Origin: Plasmopara viticola
Lineage: Eukaryota; Oomycota; Peronosporomycetes; Peronosporales; Peronosporaceae
Length of the DNA: 64,000 nucleotides
NCBI GenBank assembly: GCA_001695595.3
Contig: MBPM02000001.1
Location: 744,001 to 808,000, forward strand
Reading direction: 5' to 3'
The notes below the pieces were generated by a model. The model was not told the origin of the DNA and did no database searches. It saw only the letters and a program-made list of their open reading frames with translations. A program made the translations under genes and the position numbers. This document shows positions 55,206-64,000 of this stretch, one piece after another (position 1 is the stretch's first letter; each line of letters starts with the position of its first letter).

Positions 55206-58039
55206 TTAACACTCGTGTGAGTCACATGTCGTACGTAACTCACAATCGTGTCCCGACGCAGAGGCTTCTTGATGCGAAAAAAAAAACAGCCGACCCCACC
55301 ACCGTAACATTGGCAGCACCAGCTGGTCCATGAGCACACGCAAAAGCGTGGCCGTGCGAGGCGACGGGACCAATGTGTACACCATGCGGTGCGGCGCAAA
55401 GAGCGCAAACGCGATCTGATCGCGCCACTGCTGCCGCGGCCATGTCGGATAGTAGTCGCCAAAGTTACTACAGAGCACGCCTGCCACAAAGAAGTTGCCA
55501 GTCATGGTGTACACGGTCTTGGCGCTACGATGCGTGACGCGCGTCAAGCCCGTCACTCGTTGCCAATCGAGCTTGCCCTCGACGTCTTGCGCGCGGCAGT
55601 TTGCATATTTCGAGCGTGAGACCGTCGTGGGTAGCCGCGTACGAGCTCGACGTGCCATCAAACACGATTGAAACTGCGAGGTTAACGTCAAGAGCACGTC
55701 GTGGACTTGCAACGCGCTTGCTGGTTTCTGTGCCAACTTTGCCATCGGAACGTGTACCAGCCCATGGGACGTACGTCCATGGTTCCATTCCGTCCTTTTA
55801 AATGCGCTGGTTGATTCTTGGAAATAAAAGACGAGATGATCCGGGGTGACGTGCAGCGTGTCGGTCGATTTCTGTGAACCAGGCAAAGTGCATACAGGAA
55901 TTTATGTCACATGGTTCACAAGGCAGAGCAAATTTGATGGCAAGATGTGATTGGGGACGCGCTTGTACCTAAGTCCAGGTACCCCAATCGTGACCTCATT
56001 GTACCACGCAATGTCCGACCAAGGTGGTACGTACGAACGTACCTCGTGGTGGTCCATGCTTTCCAGACTTACGCGAATGTACTCAATCTCCTGGGTCCGA
56101 TGGCTTTCGTGGGGAATGTAGTAGACAGTCGAGTACACTGGCTTTCCATCTTTATCCATCGAAAGCACCGCGTCGCCGATTTCTACGTCCCCCAGACGTT
56201 TGAGCTTATCGCCAGCGACCACAACGGAAGCCGACTCGGGGAAACAATTTGCTACCAAAAAGACATTATTATGGTGAGGCAAACACCTCTGTTCTTACAA
56301 GTAACCCCTTACTTGATGCAATGATCGTGTAGCTCAGCTCGCTTTCACAATATACGCCAGCTTTTCCAGTGTCGCACAAGCAAGTACCACCTTGTACGCA
56401 CACCCCTGCATTCGAACAGATGATGCCTTCGCGCTCACACAACACTACAAGGCCACACAATGATCCGATTAGACTGGACCCTCAAGTCTCTTTTCTTTAA
56501 TGGCATATTGACTCTGACGGCATTGTACGCACTCCCATCGCTGCTTTGAAAGACATCGTTCACTTTCTGCACGCCGGCATTTCCTGCCACGAAAAGGAGC
56601 GTGGGTACACTTGTGCTGTTTTGGTACCGAGCATTGGGGGCTGTATTGCAGAGACCACATCCATCCGGGTAGATGGTCTTTGTGATCAACGACTGATTGA
56701 CCAGCAACGTGCGTTGTGCTGGCTGTTCGGGCAACGAGTCTGTGGGATTGCACACGGAAATCGCTTGCGAGGCGAGGCTGATGGTACCAGCTTCATTCCG
56801 ACACGATTCGTGGCAATAGTATGCTCGCGAAACGGTACGATTCCACGGGACTACCGAGTGGCCCCACTTGCCAAGGCAGACTTGGGCATTGCTTTGGTCC
56901 ACCAAACTCCACTCGGCAGTCGAGATGCCGGTGGCACTGGAGCTCGCCGCTGTCCACTCCAAGCCATCCCGCGTGTACCAGGCATCCGAGAACGGGTACA
57001 TCTTTTCCACGCCCTTGCCAACGAGGCCTCCCCCAAGCACCCAGAGCCGTGGTCCAAGCTGGACATCACCGCTCGTGCGTGAGTCAAAGGATACAAGCGA
57101 AAACCACGCGCGCGCTTCCCACGGTGCGGCGTCCACGAGCAGCGTCCACCTCTCGTCGGCATCCATTCGCCATACATCATGGAGACTCGTCTCCCGCCAC
57201 CCACCCATTAGAAAGAGCGACTTGACTCGGGTCACGTCACCTGCGGTTGCATTTGTCATGACTTCATGGACAGCGCAGGCATGGGCAGCTCTCGGGGACC
57301 ACGGCACATGTGGTTGTTGGTACCATGGACCTTCGAGAACGGACGAGGTCGACCACACTTCATTATTTAACGGACTGCCCCCTAGGACCCATAGCTTACG
57401 ATCAAAAACGAGTGCGCAATGAAAGCCTCGACCTGTCCATGGTACAGCCGCTGTCGTCTCTGTCCACAAAGCTACATTCACGACGGCAAGCGAATTACCT
57501 GGTCGTACACTTTTTTTTTTATCGTGTGGGTACAAGCACGGCGTACCTCCATCAAGCGATACCCAAAGATCCGTCGCTGGTTCCGGTGCAAATCCTCCAA
57601 GCAGCACTAGACGCTCGATGTTGTCGCTTGTGTCGGTAAAAGAAGTCAACGAGTGGCCGTAGCGTCGACGGAAGGGAGCTTCTTCAAGGGCTTCCTCCCA
57701 CGTCACGCCATCGCTTGAATAAATCACGTCCGACCGCGTCGACGTGTACGTTAATCGCTTTGTATAGTAGGATGCAGACACGCCACCGATAATCCAAACT
57801 TTGTTTGCAAACACGGCAGTGGCATGGGCTAGAGAATACTGTCAGTCGTTCGTACGGATCGAGTCGTGAACGTACGTACAGTCGCGGGGATACGTCAGCT
57901 TGGACGCTAACGACCAGCGCACAAGGTCCTTTTGATCTGCTACGCTTATATTGCACGTCTGTTCAGTCGTAGAGGTGCTGGCAGCTTTGACGGCAGCTAA
58001 AGAGCAGTGGCAAAGTGCCAATAATACGAGAGAGCGCAT
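55206..58039 (-). CDS. Secreted Kelch-repeat, EGF-like and Hint (hedgehog-type autoprocessing) protein
   Basis: Six exons (58039-57880, 57828-57547, 57471-56533, 56444-56313, 56251-55920, 55871-55206) give 836 aa; the last join could instead use an earlier donor. MRSLVLLALCHCSLAAVKA is a clear signal peptide. Residues about 50-420 hold Kelch-like blades: HATAVFANKVWIIGG, HCALVFDRKLWVLGG, RVKSLFLMGGW, PRLWVLGGGLV. An EGF-like module follows (CSNAGVCVQGG, CLCDTGKAGVYC). The Hint domain starts at Cys507 (NCFPESASVVV, LGDVEIGDAVLS) and has the second catalytic block TPDHLVF (Thr624, His627). It closes with FFVAGVLCSNFGDYY, where hedgehog Hint domains end in a VNGVLAS-like strand. All residues expected for an N-S acyl shift at Cys507 are present, so self-cleavage releasing the Kelch-EGF part is inferred. 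The C-terminus has a hydrophobic stretch (LLRVLMDQLVLPMLRWWG) that could bind membrane or lipid. An in-frame 75-nt intron (57472-57546) is easy to overlook. Confidence 0.85.
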
Positions 58040-58180
58040 TGTCAGCGTTATGATACGGATACGCAATCTTTAAAGGACGCCGACCAATGTTTTTGTCAGC
58101 TACTGTAAACTATATTACTGCAATACTTAGTAGATTCTGAATTCTTATAAATTATAGCTTGTCTTGATCGATCTCCGCAC

Positions 58181-59784
58181 CTAGTGTCCGACTGCAGTGC
58201 CAAAATTTGCTTGGCTCTTGGATAACAGTGGGTCGAGTTCATCTAAACAGGCTGAGCGGACGGCGAGCACATCAAAGTCAAAACTTAAAGCGAGTCACGA
58301 CGAGAAGTAGTAGGTGGAAGCAAGACGACAGCATGCGCAAGAAACTCACCCCCATCGGCGTATCCAATCTGGTCCGTGCAGTTCTGGCGCTCTTTCCGTG
58401 CGGCAACCGAGTCCGTCTCGTCCGTGATTTTGGACTGTAAAATCTCTTCGACAATGTCTTCGAGCGTCACGAGACCTTTTAATTCGTAAAATGGATCGCC
58501 CTAAGCAACAGAGCCCCCAATTCAGAATAAATGACCCCTTCATAATTTATACCTTACGCAACACGAAATGTACCGGTCCAGCGTTATTGACGTCGTACAC
58601 GAGTGCCATGTGGGTACTACCCAATTTAAAGACGCTAAGGATCTCGCCGAGTTGCGCATCAAGCCAAATGCGGTGCGCTGCGACTGCAAACACACGTGCA
58701 AAGGCCAAAAGCGGCACGTCTTGATTCGGATCCACGTAGATCAAGTCTTTGGTAAAGACGATGCCGACCACGTCGTTCGGGTCTTTGTTCCATACGGGGA
58801 TGCGACTGTACCCACTATTGTAAATCATCTTGAGCGTCTCTAAGTTAATAGTGGTACGGGTGTGGCAACCACAATCACACAATAACAATATGTCAACGGT
58901 TAAGGAAAGAAATAAAAAAAGTAAGAAAAAAAAAAAAAAAAAGGAGGCTACGCCAACGTAATCAAGGATATCGAAAGTGAAAAGAGTTTGTCGGCTGGCA
59001 CCATAATGTCACTCACGACCTTGTTCTTATAGCGCATGGCTCCACGTACAATAAAGCCCTCTTCGGGGTGCATAATCTTTTGGGTCACGTGAATGTCGAC
59101 GAGTTTCTGAAGCTCACGTTTCGTAAACATGGTCCCGACATCTTCGCCAACTGTACGATCCAAGACGTAACTCACGGGTTTCGTAAAAACAAAGAGCACG
59201 AGGCGCAACACGCGTACAAAGGGCACAAACGTCGAGCCAATGGCCAAAGCGTGTCGTGAACAGAGCGCTTGGGGAATCACTTCGCCACAAATGAGAATGA
59301 GAATTGTCGAGACGAGAAACCCCACGACGCCACTGGTCAAATCGGCCATGAAAATCGAAAGTAAACTATTGACCGCCACGGTCGTGAGGACTAAAGTCGT
59401 GAGCAACAAGTTGCTATCGGCTCGAACCGATAAGATCCGTCGCGCTGCTCGAGCCTTCTTCATTTCATCGGGCGTTGCGCCCGGACGAGCGCCAGCGCGA
59501 ACAATGACTTCCAAACTCACTTTGTCAAGCGACATGAGGCCCAAGGTTAGCCCTGATGCAATGGCCGACATGATGATGAGGACGAGAATGGCTAGATAGT
59601 GGAGCACCGTCATCACGTCCACTTTGTGGGCGCTGACCTCCGTCGTGGCTTCACTCTCGGTCAAGCTTCGGGTCACGAGATTCGTCGCAGTTGCGTGGAA
59701 TAAACGCAAAGGCTGAAGAGATGCCATTGCCCTTGGAGTAAGCAGGAAGAAGCTCGTGCATTGTAGGAACCAGCTTCGCCCCAT
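58181..59784 (-). CDS. CNNM/CorC-type membrane protein (DUF21 plus CBS pair)
   Basis: Starts at ATG 59784 ([15 protein letters not shown]; a later ATG gives [10 protein letters not shown]). The DUF21/CNNM domain has four membrane segments: [60 protein letters not shown] and [29 protein letters not shown] and [13 protein letters not shown] are signatures of the family. After [13 protein letters not shown] comes the CBS pair: [44 protein letters not shown], then [20 protein letters not shown]. The last exon (58251-58181) gives [18 protein letters not shown]. Introns at 58501-58573 and 58252-58349 are clear; the one near 58890-58965 is not (its acceptor is doubtful, and it contains an 18-base A run on the plus strand). 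Role: magnesium or divalent cation transport or regulation, inferred from family. Confidence 0.85.
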
Positions 59785-62039
59785 TGCAAATAGAGAACGA
59801 AGAGCGTGTCAAAGGCGTTTCTAATTCATACCGGTAGTGGCAGTTTCAAAATGTGAAAAGAGTGGCGAGTCTATTTCTATCGTTTCGAAAGATGAAACGA
59901 GAAAATGTATCAAGAGAAAGAATGGCGTTGAATGGCTTTTCCCGTCTTATATTCTTTTACATTTGTGGCCGTAATTTACGTGGAAGATTCTTTCAAGGTG
60001 CAATTAAGTTGAGTTAAATGAGGAAGAAATTATCAATACTACAAATGTAGCCAGGAAGCTCGAATTTTTCTTTATAGGTCTTGTTATTGGTCAATAGTGA
60101 TGACGAAAAGGATGACGGATTGGCAGCCCGCAATTGATATGGGTTCGTGGTAGCCTCGTGGGCTGGATGGCCCACTGACCGAAGTGTAATGAGGGATACA
60201 AAATTTGGATCCAAGATTGCTTGAATAGCTATCAGCAACCCGCCCCAGAAACAGCGTAAAGCTTTAAACGGAGTAGCTTCTAGAAGTAGATTCTGGCCTC
60301 TATTTGATACACAGCCGTGGTCGCTTTCATGGTAGCGATTGCCGCTTTCAACGCTAGTCTTGCGGATTGTGCGTTTATACTCGTTGTTCCTCTTGTTGCT
60401 TCACTGAGCTTCGCTATACTACCAAAATGCGGCTTTTAGCTCTCCGTAGAGTTTTAAAATGTGTCACCGCAATTATGAGGACCCTCAGATGTTTTGATTC
60501 GAGCTAAGTACGTGTGCACTTTGTATTGCTGAGAATGGCTTGATTTGATAGCCGCAGATTACCTTCGTGGTTTTTCTTTCAATGCTAGATCTTCATACTC
60601 ATGAATCTGTTCCTTTAAGCCGTTCGTTGGGCTTATAAAAGTGTTCGGCCATCCAATAATTTGGTGGCGAGTTTTTTCACACCAGCATTAGTATCGTCCC
60701 AGAAACCGCTTTATTCTTGTGATTGTATATGCAAGAAAGGCTTGCTGTGGTAGGCTCACTAAAATAGTATAGCTGATAAGCTTCTTGAGTAAAGATACTG
60801 CTTAAATGAGGAAGAGAGGTCATGACAACAAAATCGGGTATCTAATCAATCGATTGACGTAGTGTCGTCAGATAAGCTAATAATGTAATCAAGATCAAAA
60901 CCAATGGTGATATATATAGTTCTCCGACTAATGCTGATAACGATGCAAAGAAGATTTTCGGGGACATATTTAGCAAAATATTATTCGTAAAGTTTCCAAG
61001 TTCTTTGGGACTGCAGCCAATGGTAGATACCAGAACGTGGTGTCCTTTTTCAGTGTTACGCTAATTTGAAGCACTTCACGGTAAGAACAGAAGCTAGACG
61101 CATTTTGATTACGCAATCGCGCCTCATCTTGTTTTCCGTTATCACTTTGCGTTTAACATTCCTGATTGTCGATTTAAACTTCAGTTGTTTTACGTCGATT
61201 TTAATACCAAAATTAGACGTAAATTGTCTCGCTTGGATGTTTGTATCAGTCTGAATGACCCCGACAGTATTTTTGAGCTATTCACCGTCCGCACGCCAAC
61301 ATCTTCCTCTAATATAAATCACTAATCACGGACACCTCATATATGGAAAAAGTGTAGACGAATGACAAATTTATTTTTGCTCATTTACGAAATTTATAAG
61401 CGTCATTTAATGCAAAAGAATGAAAGTCTGAATAATGCTTCCAGCTCCTGCTCTTTCGAAACTAGCTGCTCCTTTATGTCGTTCTCGATTCGATCCACCG
61501 AGTAATCCAAAGCTTACTTTGAATCTGAGTGAGCTTACGATTTTCTATACGCAACTTAAGCACATAGATTGATTGATAAAGTCAGACAAAAAAGCTCAAA
61601 TGTTTTGCAGAAATTAATCGAGCAATATTATAAGATCAAAGTTCTATCGATGATATCTTTATCAAATTTGGCTACAACCTCATTGTGAGTCTTAATAATT
61701 TTTTAAGCTCCGATATCCTTTTTTAAGCCAGCGGCAGCTGATCTTATGGCTCCCAGGATACAGATTTAGCAGCGACTTATCTCACCATATCTTTATACTT
61801 TTTCAAATTTTGTCATTTAAGATCATATCCGCCTTAAAAATTCGCAGTAACACTCGTGGTCGCTGTCGATCGTTATGTGCCATATAAAAAAATGACCATT
61901 TTTACCGAGGTGGACTCAATATTTATCAATCTAAACGATTGTAAAGACGCTTCTGCTCCATCGAGCAGCCCTTTTACTAAACGCCTAATTCATAACACAT
62001 TTACTCGACTTGACATTTATTCTCACTTCTCTCTACTAC
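59785..62039. other. AT-rich spacer with a SINE fragment, no gene
   Basis: Contains the CNNM promoter side and about 2 kb with only short, domain-free open frames (the longest under 75 codons). The one recognisable item is the SINE-like fragment at 60105-60260. Confidence 0.5.
60105..60260 (+). mobile_element. Old SINE fragment (3' part)
   Basis: Shares, with gaps, the 3' part of the SINE at 62040-62357: CCCACTGACCG, then AGTGTAATGAGGGATAC (AGTGTAATAAGGGGTACG in the other copy), then a TATCAGCAACCCGC box (CACCAGCATCCCGC there). The tRNA-like head is not recognisable here. Confidence 0.55.
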
Positions 62040-62357
62040 AGACCCTGTGGCTCGAGCGTTTAGCCGTTCGACCCAGGACCGGGAGGTACCTGGTTCGATA
62101 CCCATAGAATCCGAATTATGGCAGCCTGAGATAGTCACATAAGTGGACGAGCCATCACATCCGAGTGTGTGACTGCACAATCAACTCGTGCCCGATTGGG
62201 TAATAAAAGGATTGGGTGAGGGACGCCCCACTGACCGGAAAGAAACTATAGTGTAATAAGGGGTACGATACCCGGTCCCAATATGGGTTGGATTGCCACC
62301 AGCATCCCGCGATGGAGGCAGCTTAGTCCTAGCGCTTGGGTTCCGGTAGCTGAAATC
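62040..62357 (+). mobile_element. tRNA-derived SINE
   Basis: About 318 bp. The head has a Pol III-type A box, TGGCTCGAGCG (62048-62058), and a B box, GGTTCGATACC (62092-62102), 33 nt apart, as in a tRNA gene. No cloverleaf with a proper anticodon arm follows, and a non-tRNA body runs to about 62357. Imperfect 19-bp direct repeats (62021-62039, TCTCACTTCTCTCTACTAC; 62358-62376) may be a worn target-site duplication. SINEs of tRNA origin are known in Phytophthora infestans; I cannot say which family this is. Confidence 0.68.
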
Positions 62358-62376
62358 TCTCACTACTTTCTACTGC

Positions 62377-64000
62377 ATCTTGATCAAGCTCTCGCTCTGT
62401 TACACTGCCTCTCTTTTGTCCTTCTTTGAGGCCATGTTAATCGGGCGATACAATAACCTAAAATAGTTCTCGACGAGATCGTTGATGAGCTTCTTTGCAA
62501 ATTTATTTGGGGACATATTGCTTGGTCTCTGCTCCAAATTTCGATTAAGTTATTCAATTTTACCACTAATTTTGTGATCACCAAAATTCGTTGGGTAGTG
62601 CTCTGTTTTCTTAATTTGAAAGAATTCTTGAGCCTATATGCTAATGAAATTGCTACCATTATTGCTTGGTTGAATGTGAAGGTAGATAATTGCTTAGGCG
62701 CTTTTGACACAGTTGCTGCTGTTCTGTTATGTAAAAGCTCTGTGCACCCCAGTCTTATTGATGTTGATAGCAGTCAGAGTTGGCCGTTTATCTCTGAGCG
62801 CAAGATGTGTTTACCGCGAGTAACGGTTATTTTAAAGATATTGAATTACTTCTTTTGATCCTAAAGTCGCATGTCGCTCCCTCGCACTTTTGGCAGCAGG
62901 GTCTAGTCGTTTGTCTCCTGATACCAAGGTTGGACACCCATAAAGTCGGCTGTTGGAAAATAGAAGAGTCCCCTAAGTAGATCTTGAAAATAGATAAACT
63001 TAACATTTGAAAGCTAAGAATAAGCACCAGCATAGCAGCCACCGAAAGGTGTTTCGATGTATCAGTATAAGGCTTCAAATTTGGTCGAAACGATGTAGAC
63101 GTGACTCATTTGTATTGACAGCATAAATTCTGTTCATCGTGAGCCCCAGCTACATGTCTACATCTATACGCCAGCTAATATTAGAAACGATAAGTATCTT
63201 ACGATGTATTTCGGAAGATACAAGCGCGGCGACACGTATGGTTGTGGTCTTATTTAGGGTTTCTTGCGTACGACCACACCTCATCATGTGATGGGCTCGA
63301 ATCCTCTTATTTTAGCTCTTAACAGCAATATTTATGGAACAAGCATCTTCTTTGACGACTGAATTCCGTATGGGGGTATAAGAGGATAAAAACATCAATG
63401 TTTTATACAACAATCGCGATATGACTCCATTATTCAAGATTAGTAGAGCCCCGTGCGAGCTATTCATGCGTTTCGCTCTGGATGTGCGCACGGGTGGTGT
63501 GTCGCCACCTAGCGGAGGAGGTTGTATATCAGACCTACTGAAACAATCTCCAACATTTGTATTGCTAATGCATGCGGTACTGTATTGCTAAGGCATAGCC
63601 GAAATTTAGTATGACACCTTAAGGCTTGAGTTCGGAAAACTATCTATTCGTTGAGCAATATCCTTTAAACAAAGAAAAATCGGAATGATATGACGGACTT
63701 TCGTCGCTACGTATATCCTACCGTCAAGCATGACGCTCTGCAAATAAAATTACTATTTTTAGAGAGGGCTTACCTTTGTGCACATCCAGTACTCTTTATG
63801 AGGTGACCGCATGGTACAAGCTTAAAGTATAGAAAGCTAGCCGCACTCGGAAGGTGATTTCTCTCCACAAATTCTTGCAACATCAGAAATATCTGGGCGG
63901 ACCTGACCAATCTGCTGTTTGAATCTGTCGTACTCGAATCTTTCTTCACTAAAGCCAACATTGCTATATCGAAAGCAAGAATGGCCATACTTGCCATCTA
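62377..64000. other. AT-rich end of window, no convincing gene
   Basis: Open frames at 62574-62858 (+) and 62384-62710 (-) overlap on opposite strands, and one at 63770-63997 (-) runs up to the window edge. None has a domain I recognise. Parts may be decayed retrotransposon sequence. The last frame could be the edge of a gene lying beyond the window. Confidence 0.4.

Noticed and set aside
56546..57422. Plus-strand open frames of up to 184 codons opposite the Kelch exons
   Set aside because: Antisense shadows of the Kelch exons; low-complexity Arg/Ser/Pro-rich translations.
62044..62115. A functional tRNA gene
   Set aside because: The A and B boxes are there, but no acceptor-stem pairing or anticodon arm could be drawn, and similarity continues far past the tRNA length into a SINE body.

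Overview
The window looks like nuclear DNA of an oomycete, most likely a Peronosporales species (Phytophthora or a downy mildew). The evidence is: genes with many short GT-AG introns (about 45-200 nt, mostly 60-90); two members of the M96 'mating-specific' bZIP-like family, which I know from Phytophthora; a set of ordinary eukaryotic housekeeping genes; and long, AT-rich, non-coding stretches carrying decayed LINE, Copia and SINE elements. There is no operon structure and no CRISPR, rRNA or phage-like feature. All exon joins were read by eye from frame continuity, splice signals and similarity to known families.

Layout. 0.4-6.9 kb is gene-dense: LRRC49-like LRR protein (+), a small basic protein (-), endonuclease G (+), 2-phosphoglycerate kinase-like P-loop kinase (+). 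6.9-14.0 kb is a 7-kb gene desert. 14.0-15.6 kb holds the first M96-family gene (+). 16.36-16.68 kb is a short, internally deleted LINE copy. 17.25-20.73 kb is an importin-5/Kap121 karyopherin (-). 22.1-28.1 kb is one heavily decayed non-LTR retrotransposon (-). 29.0-31.6 kb is a decayed Copia element (+). 32.25-32.58 and 33.80-34.94 kb are two more deleted LINE copies, with the FIS1 gene (-) between them.

35.1-59.8 kb is the second gene-dense block: TLC-domain membrane protein (-), tandem CCCH zinc-finger protein of TTP type (-), PRP3 splicing factor (-), DCP2 decapping enzyme (+), YIF1 Golgi protein (-), second M96-family gene (+), ArfGAP with two PDZ domains (+), a kinase-like protein with an unusual catalytic core (-), an unrecognised gene (-), a secreted Kelch-EGF-Hint protein (-) and a CNNM/CorC-type membrane protein (-). 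59.8-64 kb is AT-rich and holds a tRNA-derived SINE and an older SINE fragment.

Functional themes: mRNA fate (PRP3, DCP2, TTP-like), membrane traffic (YIF1, ArfGAP), mitochondria (FIS1, EndoG), nuclear import (importin-5) and cilium/tubulin modification (LRRC49, expected in a zoospore-forming organism). The points most worth following are the secreted Kelch-EGF-Hint (hedgehog-like autoprocessing) gene, the family of LINE copies that share one deletion and still have target-site duplications, the tRNA-derived SINE, and the kinase-like gene with a lost beta-3 lysine and an apparent 1-nt frameshift.
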